A stretch of DNA of 45,000 nt. Source: Botryococcus braunii (lineage: Eukaryota > Chlorophyta > Trebouxiophyceae). The notes below the pieces were generated by a model that was not told where the DNA came from, did not search any database, and saw only the letters and a list, made by a program, of their open reading frames with translations. Where the stretch lies: assembly GCA_002005505.1 (NCBI GenBank), contig KV908354.1, forward strand, positions 289,768 through 334,767, in the 5' to 3' direction. The translations under genes and the position numbers were made by a program. Shown piece by piece: positions 13,228-45,000 of this stretch; positions within the stretch are counted from its first letter, which is position 1, and the number at the start of each line of letters is the position of its first letter.

Positions 13228-13887
13228 TTTTCTCTCCTGATCCGTCTTTCAAGGAACTCCTTATGCCATCGTGCCCACTCTGGTGCTGATTTTAAATGCA
13301 CATGCATACCCTGGATTGTGTATACGCATGATTTGTATCTGGGTGCAAATCATATAGACATGGACTCCTATTGTCAGCCATTGCTATATGTTGCTTTTCT
13401 GGATTGGAAGGCAATTTCACCATTTCTTTCTTCCTGTGAAACGCGGCGTGTTAGCGGACTCTGATGGCCTCTCCTGTGGGCAGTTCACCCAGGCCAGATT
13501 GGTACCTCGAAGTGCTTTTGCGTGACATTGTTGATATCTGATGGACCATTTTCCATTTGCAAGCCGTTTCGCTCTTGAGCTGGCCATTTTGTGGGCCACT
13601 AATTGCACATTCGAAGCAAAATTCCGGTGCTGTGCTGTGCATGGCCAGCCTTAGCCAGGTTGGCACCTGTATGCAGACTTGTGCGCCTTTTCACCTAGCT
13701 GTCACGGTACTTCCAGTGTTATTGACCTCGGTGCACATGGTGGTTGGAAGTGTGTGTTTCTGCCTGTGTTGAGCAACACATGGGCTGTTATCGGCTGCCG
13801 CCTGGCAGTACTTATATTCGTAGACATGGGCGAGGCATGGGAAAGGTCCGTCTCACTCTCGCGCCCATGTTGTTTGCGAGCGAGCGC

Positions 13888-13893
<6 letters not shown>

Positions 13894-13968
<75 letters not shown>

Positions 13969-13998
13969 GTGTGTGTGTGTTGGGGGGGGGGGGGGGGT
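13894..13998. repeat. (TG)n microsatellite plus poly-G
   Basis: TG repeats run to about 13980, followed by a G-run to about 13997, within the convergent spacer. Confidence 0.95.
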
Positions 13999-16919
13999 CA
14001 GTGTTGTCTTCTGAGGGATGCTGTGGACCTATGCGTTTCGTGCAATGCCAAAACCATATGAGGTTGATGGTACTACCCCAGGGTCCTTCCCGGTGCACCA
14101 ACAATGCAGATGTACGAAGCTGCGCAATGGCAAGCAGTGAGGGATGGGTCAATGGCGAATAGGCCCCTGCGTCAAGTATCAAGGGTGATAGGGAGGAGGC
14201 CATGATTAGCTTGGTACAAATCTCCCCCCGTCTTTACATGGTAGAAGTTTGGAAGGAAGGCCCGCGAGATGACATGTGACAAACGTTGCTGCAAGCTTTA
14301 ATCAAGTTCTCAAGCTCCTTATCAGATGTTCTGTTTATGACTATCTGCAGAAACTACCAATCCACGATTTCAGCCGCCGGGTGGGCCGTTGCCGCAGAGC
14401 CATGTTGCTCAACCTTTTCATTTTTTACTGGCAAAACTTCTAGAAAGTGCCGTTTCCAAGCTTAGATTCTATAATCATTAATTGTTGTAATGAAGATGCA
14501 TGCTTTCAAACCTCTAGGGTAATTTAGAATCGCAGGTCCATGTCAAAGTGGCTGCTTTTATCCTGAACACCCATGCATCAGAGAGTTCACCATCAGTCTG
14601 TACCTGGCATTGACTTCTCATGCTGTCTAGTGCAGGCTAGGTCAGCCTGAGTGCAAAGGACATCGAACTATTAATGGCGAGTTGTAAATTGGGAAATCTG
14701 CCCACATTTCCAAGAGACCCTGTCGCTTTGAGGAAGCAGACGTAGTGCCTCGTGTATGGTGACAAACCTAGTCTCAATTTATTTCAATGGCTTAACGGGT
14801 GTCATAAGCGGTTGTGGTGATGTCTTTAAGCAATTGTTGTATTTCAAGTGACACAGCTGATGCTAGAGGGTGCAAGCACTTGTGCAGCTACCCCTTCTCA
14901 AGGAAATTAAAAGATACTTGAGATTTGAGAAAGCGCTTCTTTCTTCCCATTATGCCATCCCTTCTGAATCTCTTGTGCAAGTCTCTCTCTCTCTCTCTCT
15001 CTCCCGCCCCCCCCCCCCCCCACCTTTTCTTAGTGTGCCGGTTTTATTGCCAGACTGGTGCATTTCGTTCTCAGTTAACTATGTGCCACTATGACCTTTG
15101 TTATGAGCCCCTGGCTTGCTCATGAGCAAGCCATGAGACCACACCAGCATATATGATACCTGGTTTACGGAGTGGTATTATCTTGTTTGCTGAATAAGTT
15201 GGTGCGGAATCTAAAGCCAATGCATAGAAGCGGCTAGAGACTCAAATGTTGAAAGAGAGCGTTCTTAAAGCAGCGCCACTGTCAGGTACGCATATTCTGC
15301 TGCAATCCAAGGAGCATGCTGGCAATTCGTTATCAGACAGCTAGGAATTAATGTACTGCTGACAGGCGTCAAATTTGGTGTGTATCATACAACTTGTATA
15401 CCTTTGGCCTCAGCATCACTGGCCCACTTATAAAATGGCATGCATGATAGCAAGGATATATGTTGGATACATAACATAGCGGGGATGTGGTCGTTCAATG
15501 TGATACACAGAATGACTCCCGCAGGCAAATCCCTACGGAGCTAGGTAGTGGCAACTATAGGTCTATAGATTACAACTTTAGCACAATGCGAGGTACATGC
15601 CAGCAAGCAAGTGTACATGTCCCTCATTCGTTGGTCAACCATCCTTATGAAGACAAACAGGGGGTTAATTAATGCTCTGACATAGTGGACTAGGCAGAAT
15701 AGGTTTGTTTTGTTAAATGTCGGTATCGCAACATAAGGAATTGACGATGCTGCGGTTACCCGCATCTAAGTCATGGCTACAGGCTACTGTCGTGGACATG
15801 GTGAGGGCCGTCGACGGGGATAGTATCGATGTGAACTGTCTAAAATCCACTGTCTCACTCCCTCATAGCTTGAATAGGCCAAATTCTATTCACTGTGATG
15901 AAGCTGCATACCTTGCAGCGGTTAAAATTCAGACACACAACTGCATCGTCACTACGTGTCCTGTGAGTCCCTGTCAACATTGCAGGGCTTCGGTCACCCA
16001 TGATTGCACTTGCTTTAAGCCAACTGTGGCCTTTACAACTTCATTTCCAATGCCGAAACCTCAACTCCCACCTTAAAAGTGAGCGGCTGCACACTATTGG
16101 AAAGTGGCCACTGCCATCTTGCAGCACCTCAACAGCTCTTCAAGTGACATCTTTCGGAATGTACACCGCAACTGCCCAAAAAAGTCTGACTCAAGCAATT
16201 CTCACTCATTCGGCCCACGGAGCAACCTGCCTGCAAATTCCAAAATCCCCCACGTGGTCAGTATGCCACAGGAGACTAGCATGCCAGCGCTCTGCATGCT
16301 GACACCCCTCACATCTTTTCCTTTCTGGTTTAAAATCACTTCGAAATCATCGATCAATGTCAGCAGGGTCTACCCTCTCGTAGACTGTTACGGCAGTGAA
16401 GGTTTCTGCCAAGCGAGCTTGTGCACGACACCCCCCCCCCACCCCCAAAAAGGGGCCTTACAGACGTGACAAACTGTTTACATCTATTTAGTTGTGGACC
16501 CCATTCAGCAAGTTCCAACTGACGTGACCCACCACCGGTGCGCTCCTGGCTGCTTCGTGCTCCCTTCCCAACGGACTGCTCAAAGAGAGTGCTCGAAACA
16601 CAGCCGCAACCAAAAACTTAAAAAAACGCTGACAATAAACCTGGTGAGCCCTGATGTACAAATCCTCAACTGCTCCCAAGCGAGGGGTGCGTCCCATACG
16701 CAAACTCCATAACCTCAGAGCACAATACCTGTGGTTCTCAAAAATCGTGTCATCTATGGAACAAGCATTGGAGTGCTTGTGAAGACCGCTGCTGCATGAT
16801 GCCCGCCTTCACTCAGAACTCCCTTGCCAGAAGTCTGTGGGCACTGCTGCTAGTGGTTTTGAACCGGAAAGTTACATCAAAATTCTTGTCCTGGCTAGAC
16901 TCTAAGGGGTCACCCCTCC

Positions 16920-16922
<3 letters not shown>

Positions 16923-17002
<80 letters not shown>

Positions 17003-17005
17003 TGT

Positions 17006-17058
<53 letters not shown>

Positions 17059-17062
17059 GCGC
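16923..17062. repeat. Compound (CT)n-(CA)n-(CG)n microsatellite
   Basis: About 75 bp of CT, a short interruption, about 37 bp of CA and about 18 bp of CG. It ends 40 bases from the stop codon of the raffinose-synthase gene, so it probably falls in that gene's 3' UTR. Confidence 0.95.
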
Positions 17063-17101
17063 ACACGTGCGCGGAAAATCCTCTTGAGACAATACCAAGC
17101 T

Positions 17102-36883
<19,782 letters not shown>

Positions 36884-38042
36884 GAATACCTGTCTGAGAT
36901 GCTAAAAAGTTGGTTGATGAAGCAACCAGCCAACAGAACCAGCGACCTCCCCAGTAAGACAATATAGATAACTACAGGGTATAAAGTGGGTGTAAACAGC
37001 ACAGCATCCCCTCATCAAAACTCTTCCAAAGTAAGGTCAAACCATTGTCCCTAATAAAGGAGCATGCTCCTTCTGCAGACTATGCATGATGGCCACCACT
37101 GAGGTACTACATCTTCTGCGTCAAAACACATGACACCAAAAGCACCGGAAGAGAAGGACCGTGGACCATGAATAAGACTACAACAGATCCAAATGGGAGG
37201 GGGGGGAAGGGGGTTTTGCCAACTCCTTTAGCAGTTTGCAACACAGTCACAAAACCTCATCGTTTTTGATCTGAAAACACAATATGTCAGCAGCTCACTG
37301 CGAACATGCATGCTGATAGATTACAGGCATGCAATTGACCTTCATACGCTTGGTATAGCTCAAATGGGAAACGCACTTTCTCAAGGGTAGGCGTTTGCAG
37401 GGTTTTAAATAAGAAGAGCATATCGTCACAGCCCCTCTTGACGTAGCTACGCGCCCCATGCTTAGCATTCCCCGGCCAACTTCGGGGTACCAGGTACGAC
37501 ACCGTTACAAGCGATGTGGAGCCGAGAGACTCCAGGAAATAAGAACCCAAGAGAAAAATAACTATCAGAGTTCGAGTTTAAGTCTTACATGCTTGGCAAA
37601 CACGTCATGTTTGGACGCATGCCGACAGCACCGACCCGGAACGTATGTCTAATGCACACGTGGTCTGCTGACAGTACCTAGAAATCGAAAAGATAAGCAG
37701 TCAGTACAATGCAGACTTGAACAGTACAGGGAGGGACTCTGAGGGATCCGATGTGAGCAACCCAGGCACGTGAAGAAAGATGTCGCGGCATGATCCGTGT
37801 TGGCCCAACCCGCATTGCTGCGTCCCGGAAACCGCAGATATCTGCTATCTTGGATGATTCTGACGGAAATTGTCACCAATGGAGCAGTCTTTCTGAAGAG
37901 GCCGATGATTTCGCGTTGGATGGGGGGAAAGGTCCACAAATTGGGTTGAAAGGATAGCGGTTGCTCGCGTCGTGCAACACTGGAATCTTTCTCAAGCTCT
38001 CCCCTCACCCCCCCGGCTGATAATTAACGGAATCTAAAAGGA
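36884..38042. promoter_or_regulatory. Divergent spacer between the raffinose-synthase gene (-) and the lipocalin gene (+)
   Basis: The two genes are transcribed away from each other, so both promoters should lie in this stretch of about 1.2 kb. No convincing coding exon was seen. I could not identify individual elements; an open frame on the minus strand at 37287-37550 has no recognisable motif. Confidence 0.45.
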
Positions 38043-40756
38043 ATGGGGTGTACACCGGACGGACCGCTTCGTCGTGATCCTTTTATGAGGCGAAGGGCGT
38101 TCTCGTCTGGTTGTTTGGCCGGTCTCGGTCGCCTCTCGTCTTTGGATGACTGCATTAGAGATTTGCCAGAGGCGGGACGGGGCGAGAGGCCTTTCCTGGA
38201 GGACAATCTTAGTTTGTCCCGCACAAGCTTTGTGAGAGAAGTAAACAAACAGGACTGGGATCGTCGGGCCCTCAGGTGTGCTTCGCATGCGCACATGACA
38301 ATTGATCTCCATGGCAGACATCCAAAACCCGTTCCTAGTCTCGTGAGATGGCGGCCCGCGGCCTCCGGACTGCGTCCCTCCTTCCCCGTTGAAAACTCAA
38401 TGTCCTGGGAACTCCTGTCGGTTACCTGTGAAAAGTCTTGGAGAAAAGGGCTCTGAACCGAGCGAATCTGCTTTTAGAATCTGTAATCATCAGCCGGTGG
38501 ATTGGGAAGGGGTTTGTGTGGATAAGTTGCAAGGCATTGTTCTTTAGGTTGTTAAGAAAGAATACAAGGAAAATTGAACCCAGATTGGTGGCATAAATGC
38601 CTTGTTACATCACCAGAAAGTAACCCAAAGCCGGACAGCAAGGGAAAGAAAAGGGGAGCAAGTCAGAGGAGGAGGAAGGGCACAAGGTCAAGGAGGCGAG
38701 GGAACGTTTTTGGGGGGGGGGAAGGGGGAAGGAGAGCCAGAGGAGGGAGGGAGGCAGTGCTGCGGGAGGGGCAAAGGATGAGTTGGAGAAGAGAGCTTGG
38801 CCAAGAGACGGGATTGGCATTGAAAGGAAAGGGGAGAATTGGCCAGTAGAGAATGGGTGATAGTGTGCGCAGGCACACGAGCAGGAGAAAAAAGGGGGTT
38901 GGGCACGTTTTCTTGTGTGCAGGGAAATGATACCTCTTTGGCACACCTTGGGGAATACGCCTGAACTCAGCAATATCTTTTGTGGTGTACAGGATGAGGA
39001 GAGTTCACAGAATTGCAGTTCCAGAGGAGGGCTCACGTCAGTTAAAGTGGGGAGCTGTGACTACTGGCTACCGGTTGGCTATTGTTCTGTTGGCAATTCT
39101 CCTCGGGGCATGTGTTGTGATTCAGTGGCATTTGTCACATGGACACGGGGTTCCTACATCAGATCCATGGCTCGGGTGCAAAGATGTGCAAACCATGGCA
39201 AATTTCGAGCTTCCACGGTATGTTTGCTCTTGCAGTCAGAGAACACAAAATTTCTCTCAGTGGAACTGTTGGCGCCGCCTCACTTTTTCTGGATGTCAAG
39301 TGATGTTGCTACTTGGAGATCTGTACGAGTTTGAGGGAAGGTCGGGAAGGGCTGCCGTGCAAATATGTGTGACAGTAGGGGATTACTTTGGGCAGGCGTG
39401 TTGGTTTCTCCTGGAGCCTCGCTCCAGATTGTTGTAGTTGGTATAGGTGGATGTGCGCCCATCCCCTTGCTCAATCCTGTGTGCTCATCGCAAGTCTAAG
39501 GTATAGCGGAGACCATCAGAAGCTGCGTGGGGTTAAGAGCACTGCGGGCGGTAATGCCCGTGGGGTAATGCTTGTCAGTCTGAGCAGGCACATTTCTTCC
39601 TGGAAGAAAAAAGTTAAGTCATGTCCATGTGTGGGTCTTCGTGTCTTTGGTACTCCCCACTGAAGACCCTCACTCCTTTCTGGGTTCCTCTCCCGTGGAC
39701 AATATGCATGACTGGTCCAGAAATGCGGGAGAGGTGTGCTTCTCATATTTTCTAAATTCTGTCTCTGTTTGTATCTTGCAGCTTTAATGGCGAGTGGCAT
39801 GTTGTGGCATGGGTGCCAGCTTCTTCCGCAATTTCCTCTTCACGCGCAGACAAGTGTATGTCTGCAACTTTCACGGCTGAAAATCCAGCTAGAGCAAAGG
39901 TATCCTTCTTGGCTGGCCGCCCATTACTGTTTGCAACGGTTGGCCTGATCTTGCAGTTTGCATGCTGACATGGTCACCATGAGTCTGTTTGTGTAGATGT
40001 CATGCATCGGGCCACCATTCTTGGGGGAAGCAGGTCAGGTTACATGAGGGTGCTGTACCTACGAGTGGTTGTAAAGCTTGCAATACAGAATTGTCCTGAG
40101 GCTACTGGGCCTGGGATGCACATAGCCTTAAGCTGTAAATAAACTGCCGGAAATTGATTTTTGATGCATTTCCAGGTAAACTTCAGCAGTATGGTGCTGC
40201 CTCCTAAAGGCACAGTGTTGGAAGACAGAATGGAGTTGGAAGGGTTTTCTTTCCACGCTGGTATAGCTCACTCGCCGGATCGTGGCCACCCGGCAAAGCT
40301 TCAAATAAATCTTTTTGCAACCCCAAAGCTCAGTCTCTGGGTGTTAGATACTGATTACACCAGCTATGCCTTGGTGTACTCTTGCTCCCTCAAATTGGGA
40401 GGCATGACTTCAGACCAAGTATGGCCCCCCCCCCCCTCCCCCCGTCTTTTGTTCCCTGTCTCATTTCTGACAGCTCAACCCAGCCCACCTCCAAGTTCTT
40501 GAAAGAGCCTCACAAGGCCGAGGAGGACGAGATCCCATTTGATTTATTTACACATGCACTCTGAGGAATTGTTTCCAAGGTAAAGGCAGATTGAAGTGAG
40601 ATGAATTGTTTCATGCAGGCATTTTTAGTGATGGGGCGCAATCATTCTATGGGTCCCATGGATATTGGTGACCGCCTCAACTTTCTACAGCAGCAGGGAT
40701 TGCCATGGAACCATGTCGCCTTCGCCCCAGTTCCAGAGTGCAGGTCCCATTTGTAA
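38043..40756 (+). CDS. Membrane-anchored or secreted lipocalin (apolipoprotein-D-like), 240-318 aa
   Basis: Lipocalins are eight-strand beta-barrels that carry small lipophilic molecules. Exons: 38043-38275 (possible), 38993-39217, 39782-39899, 40176-40418, 40619-40756, all in phase. Numbered from the ATG at 38994: a hydrophobic segment at 27-45 (signal anchor or signal peptide), CKDVQTMANFELPR, then motif 1 FNGEWHVVAW (GxW-type, Trp80), motif 2 DTDYTSYALVYSC (TDY at 173-175) and motif 3 Arg201 in MGRNHS. Four cysteines (62, 100, 184, 236) match the two-disulfide pattern of ApoD. The first exon adds 78 residues in frame, Arg/Ser-rich, which could be an organelle targeting sequence or merely leader; starts at 38043, 38085 or 38994 are possible. 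The last exon overlaps a good donor (TT|GTAAGT at 40752-40753), so a longer C-terminus with an exon near 41076-41132 cannot be excluded. Confidence 0.85.
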
Positions 40757-43416
40757 GTAGAACAGAGTGAAAGACTTACTCAGTTTTCCCGTTGAGATGC
40801 TGCCTGGGTTTGTTTACGCGCAAGACTTTAGCCATGGGGCAGCATGCTTTTCTGCCGATTGGCCTCTTCTTTCTTTCTTCTTTCTTTCTTTCTTTTTTTC
40901 CTTTCTTTTCTTTTCGGGTTTTCAAAAGGTTGATAGCAAGGCAGAGCGAAAATTAGTGTATTCATTAGTTCTGGAGGTAGCTGCCATCATATCAGGCGTC
41001 CAGAAGAAAAGGGGGATGGGATGAGTGCAAGGTGAAGATTCACACATGAGTTTCGGATGCCTGTTTTGTGCAGAGGCATCAAGTTGAAATATGAGACAAT
41101 TTTGTTGAAGCCACAATGCCATGAGATCTACAAGGTTTGTTGGGAACAGTTCACCAACTAGGCATTGATCTTGTAGATTGATTGTGGGAAGCATGTGCAT
41201 GGACGATCCCGCTGTAGTTCAAATTGAATCAGAGGGCGAAGGCAGTGCCTACTATGGTCGGGACTGGCGAACTTTGGGTGTGAGTTCGGACTGTCCCTTT
41301 TGGACAGACACTTGCGTCCCCACTTCAGCCATGCTTAATATGAGTTTTTCTCTTGACACGGTGACCTGTGGGCTTGCTTCAATTGCACTGACATGCAATC
41401 TTTCAAATAACAAGCCCTGATGGTTTGCTGAGTGCACAGTTTTGAAGATGGGATTGCGAGGGGGTTGTTGAGAAGATTCAAGCCAAGGAAGTGAGTAATA
41501 TATGATTTGAGGATAGGCCGGGTCGGGTGTATGGATGCCTGAGCAGCCTTATTGAACGCGAGACTGCCTGAGGATTTAGTGTGATATGATTGACTACGTT
41601 GATTGTGAGTGCTTGTAGTTATATTCTGGTTATGCCAATTGCAAGCTCTTCTCACTAGCAACTATTGTGCGGACAATGAGCAGGGGCTAGCCGCTACCCC
41701 AGGTGTTTTTGGAAGTGGTACAGATGTGTTGCAAAGGTATCGGGCTGGGGTATTTGTGAAATTTTTGATTCCCCTGGGCCCATCTTGCCGACACAGTCAG
41801 AGTAGCCATTATGGGTTTTTTTTTATCCCATGGGCTTTTGTTAGGTCGTTGTGGCTGACCCTGCAGCCATGGATTGTGGAATCAAGAATTGAGCAATGAA
41901 GGATATGGTTGATAGAGTGGTGCGCACAGTATACGACAATTTTGAACATTTGTGACTGCACCTGCTAAGTCCATGTGGGAGCGAGGGTGGGTGGTTCATT
42001 ATGGACCTCTACATACCGCATATGTTGAGCGCCTTGTGTGTTTGGGTACATCAGAAATAAGTCATGCTATTGTTGCACCTCAGAAATAAGTCATGCTATT
42101 GTTGCACCTCTCTCAATAACTGTAAGATCAAAAGAAATGGAAGAGATTTAATGACCTAGAGGATTGTCCAGGCGGTTGCTTTGAATGTTTTTCGTCATGA
42201 ACTCCCTTTAAGTTGTGGCACCCGCTCGCAATGGAATTTGTCTTGCTTGAAAGTCACCTCAAGGCAAGGAAAGGCCAGTTGTTTTTCACGTGTCAGCAAT
42301 CCTTGCAGCACATGTCCAACGTTACACTCGAAAAATTCCGAGCAGTTGCAGGCACTATTCTTGTGGCAGACAGCACTTCCTGTGGTTGGACGAGCACGTT
42401 TTGGTTGGTTGGAGCATCATCAGGTGAAGCAACCGAGGAGTGGGGTCGGGCCAGCTTGAGGGTTGTTTCAGCGAGTGAGGCAGTTCCAAGCGAAAGAAGC
42501 AGAGTGCTTCCTGGAACAAATCTTGACAGGAACCCTTGTATCACCTGTGTGAAAGATGTACAGTTCGCGATCAATCACCGATGTTCTGGAGAGCTTTAAT
42601 GCTCTTTCTGGCCGTTATGACTAATTAGATTTTGTTGGCTGGTAGTTGAGGATGCTACCATAAGTTTACAGCGTGAGTCTGGCCTGGGTTACTGATGGAA
42701 AATATGGAACATGTATTGGTGTGCAAAATGAGGCATTGCAGAAGGAACATAATCGAGCAAAACAGGGGCATGAATATTCAAACCATATGGCTGTGGTTTG
42801 GATATACTTCTGGCTGCTTCACAAGGGAGCAGCATCGTGAGATGACGTTTACATCCGACATCGTCCTGGCATGGACAGCAGCAAAACCGTGTTCCACAAG
42901 CTACCCATCTTTGCAATGGAGGTATAAGTTCCAGCGATTAACCGTCTGCATGTGACGTTTAGTGGCACTCATCTCTTGCCCACGAAGTGCCCTTGACTGC
43001 ACTCTCTTGAATGACCTGCCTCCGTGGGATTCTCCAGCCAAATGTGGCTGAAGTGGTGCCCCCAGTGCCAACTCCTTCATAGGAGAGCTCCTCGACGATC
43101 CATGGTCTTATCTCGATATGCAGGGTCTCAGTGCTTGCAAAATAAAGAGTCCTTAGCTAGGTTGTGTTTTAGACACAAACGATCTACATCATGGTCGCAC
43201 TTACTATGCCAACGTCTACAAGCAAATGCAGGTAGCCCTGCTCCTGTATTAGTACTGCTTCTATAAGTAAGTCTTGTTCTTCTTGACAGTTGATGGTGAA
43301 TACTGTTAGACCTCTGCGTTTGCCAACCGATTAAAGACGTCATTGGTCGTCTCAACATGTTCACCGGCAGTACCTTATCCAGGTTCCTTAGCTTCTGCTC
43401 CCTCCTCTGCTAGGGG
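40757..43416. other. Region with candidate + strand exons, gene not identified
   Basis: Pieces that look coding but could not be joined: about 41177-41276 (SMCMDDPAVVQIESEGEG, donor GTGTGAG), about 42844-42920 (HRPGMDSSKTVFHKLPIF, donor GTATAAG), and about 43171-43235 (acceptor TTGTGTTTTAG; HHGRTYYANVYKQMQ, donor GTAGCC). The last resembles the strand F-G region of fibronectin-III-like extracellular domains (GxTYYxxV). An open frame at 42213-42599 (LFFTCQQSLQHMSNVTLEKF) has no recognised family. These may be exons of one large extracellular-domain protein, or chance. Confidence 0.3.
42051..42108. repeat. Perfect 29-bp direct tandem duplication
   Basis: The unit starting TCAGAAATAAGTCATGC at 42051 is repeated without change from 42080. 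Being identical, it is probably recent, or an assembly artefact. Confidence 0.9.
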
Positions 43417-45000
43417 TTAAGCCAGAATGCCGTCACTGGTGACCACCTGGCTTTTGCCGTCAACATAGAACCAGGTGCCTTCATGGCGGATGAAGCGGCT
43501 GCGCTCAGACATGCAGCCGACTGCATTTCCCTGCTGTCGTTGTCCTCGTTGGTTCAGCACACGGAACCAGAACTGCAGTCCACTACACTACTCAGGCGGC
43601 AACAGCTTAAGTAAAGCCATGGTAATAGCATCAATCAACGCTGTTACCATTGGGGAAGGGTAGCAAGGGCTGGGGAACAGCTGTTTAGAAAGATTGAAAA
43701 CGGATTACTTTTTACCCAACAATTCAGTTCCAGTCCCATTAAGACCCCTTTTAGAAAAGAGCACACAGGACGTTGGAAAATGTACAATGTGGTATGTCTT
43801 CCTGGAAAATGTTATTGAATCTGGACCTTTACAAATAAAGGGGATGCTCTGACTTCTCTAAGCCCAAAACTGCATGATATCAATTAACGGAAAAGAACAT
43901 GCCCTTTATTTGTGGCAATAAACATCTCCAGCACAATTCAAAGCATTGTGGTCTCCATATTCTGTACCGGCTTGAAGTCGAAAATGGTAAAACGTGCAAT
44001 AAGTTCTAATATTTTGTTCTCGATATTCACGTTTACTTTGGCGTGCTAGATCTGCCACTTTCGAACAAAAAGAAAATGCAGCTTTAGCACTGTGCCCTCT
44101 CAAAGGCGGATAATGCATTATTCTCAATTTGGGCGTTACTAATGCGTCGGACATGTACTTGTGACATTAGGGGTTGTGTATTCAAACAGAACTTGATGCA
44201 AAAGCTGTTTCGTGCCTTAGGGGACTGCATGCTATATTGTCTGGGCTTCCTTCAACAAAGCAGACTCCCAATGCGCAACTGTCTATGTTCCCCGGTGGGA
44301 GCTACCACATCAAAACAATCATTTTCAGGACTAATAAGTCGTTCACCTTTCAGAAGACCTTCTCTGTGAAGGTACGGCTTTTATCGGAAGCTGACACACG
44401 CATCTCTCTCCAACAAAGACAGTCTCACCGCAAGAAACATGCTCACCAAGAGGAAAAAAAAGCAGGCATAATTCTCTCTGGAGTGGAAGGTCATACCCAA
44501 AGCCAAAAAACTCGCTACACCAGGCTAGGCTCCACTGAAGATGCATGCTGGAACGCCTCCTACCTTGACAGATGTACGCGCACATGTCACATGGTTGTGT
44601 CACATCTCCCAAGTGCACAGCACAATAACCGCAGATCGGAGAGGGAGATGATAAGCAGGATTGCATGCAGGCCAGTCCCATTGCCCTCAAAGGAACGACA
44701 GTGCCTACATGAGGACTCGCATGCTGAAACACACTGGTCACACATGCTGCCACCATGAGAGAGCCTGACACTGCACGCCAGGTAATCACACGACTCCTTA
44801 CGATTCAGACGACAAAATCAGCAGGGTCAGTCCCAATCCAATGCGCTTGAAGAGACAACAAGAGCGTGCTACTAAGGGGAAGACTGGGTAGTATTTGCAG
44901 AGGATCCCGGGGCTGGGATACAGTGGATGGTGGTACCCCGTACCAGGGAAACCCACCTTAAAAGCAACGAAGCCCTCGTCCAAGGAGCTGCTGGGCTCCA
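43417..45000 (-). CDS. YchJ-like (UPF0225/SEC-C family) protein, 3' part, runs off the right edge
   Basis: Two exons are visible: 45000-44957 (partial; SSLDEGFVAFK, donor GTGGGT) and 43572-43417 (acceptor GACTGCAG). They join in phase 0 to give DEGFVAFK-FWFRVLNQRGQRQQG, followed by SERSRFIRHEGTWFYVDG, which matches the conserved core of YchJ proteins (VAF-x-ARF ... ERSRF ... W-x-Y-x-DG). Family function is not established; the bacterial members carry a zinc-binding SEC-C motif that is absent from the part seen here. The protein ends about 12 residues after the core. The intron (44956-43573) contains + strand open frames, so an overlapping gene may exist there. The N-terminal half lies beyond the window. 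Confidence 0.7.
44205..44372 (+). CDS. Candidate exon, possibly of an extracellular-domain protein
   Basis: An acceptor (TTTCGTGCCTTAG) is followed by an open frame with the pattern QLSMFPGGSYHIKTIIF and SFTFQKTFSV, then the donor GTACGG at 44373. The motif resembles the end of beta-sandwich repeats such as REJ or PKD-like domains (PGGxYxxxxxxxxN). It lies inside the intron of the minus-strand YchJ-like gene. It could belong with the candidate exons at 41.2-43.2 kb. Unsure. Confidence 0.3.

Larger units (their letters stand above)
13228..17101. other. Convergent intergenic spacer: 3' flanks of SnRK2 (+) and the raffinose-synthase gene (-)
   Basis: Nothing resembling a conserved protein was found in either strand. 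The flanking genes point towards each other, so both 3' UTRs lie here. It includes a (TG)n tract at 13894-13980 ending in a G-run, a (CT)n plus C-run at about 14982-15020, and a long compound CT/CA/CG tract at 16923-17062. An open frame at 15717-16076 has no recognisable motif. Confidence 0.5.

Noticed and set aside
15717..16302. Overlapping + strand open frames in the convergent spacer
   Set aside because: No recognisable motif, no clear splice pattern and no domain-like composition.

Overview
The window reads as nuclear DNA of a streptophyte: a land plant or, more likely, a charophyte-type green alga. The genes are cut into many short exons with GT-AG introns, and a plant-type SnRK2 kinase and a raffinose-synthase-family enzyme are present. 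Many introns carry very long GT/GA microsatellites. I lean towards a large-genome charophyte such as Characeae, but that is inference from intron style and gene families.

Layout. A complete DSK2/ubiquilin gene (466-6241, +, 11 exons) is followed by about 3.7 kb without a recognisable gene and a complete SnRK2 kinase (9907-13227, +, 8 exons). A 3.9 kb convergent spacer then leads to a raffinose-synthase-family (GH36/SIP-type) gene on the minus strand, which runs from about 36883 down to 17102 in about 15 exons. A complete 12-exon MAD1 spindle-checkpoint gene (29794-35128, +) lies inside one 7.8 kb intron of that gene, on the opposite strand. A divergent spacer of about 1.2 kb separates the 5' end of the raffinose gene from a lipocalin gene (38043 or 38994 to 40756, +). 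The last 4 kb holds weaker candidate exons on the + strand and, on the minus strand, the 3' end of a YchJ-like gene that runs off the right edge.

The genes do not form one pathway. DSK2 shuttles ubiquitylated proteins to the proteasome, SnRK2 is an osmotic-stress kinase, the GH36 enzyme acts on galactinol/raffinose-type sugars, MAD1 anchors MAD2 at kinetochores, and the lipocalin probably binds a small lipophilic ligand at a membrane. SnRK2 and the raffinose gene both belong to families tied to desiccation and osmotic stress, but their adjacency may be chance.

The strongest observations are the antisense nesting of MAD1 (reading phase is kept across the host intron), a near-perfect 38-bp-arm hairpin in another intron of the host gene, a GC-AG intron in the host gene, and complementary microsatellite tracts in its introns. 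Exon limits were read by eye from splice consensus, phase and remembered family patterns. No alignment or search was run.
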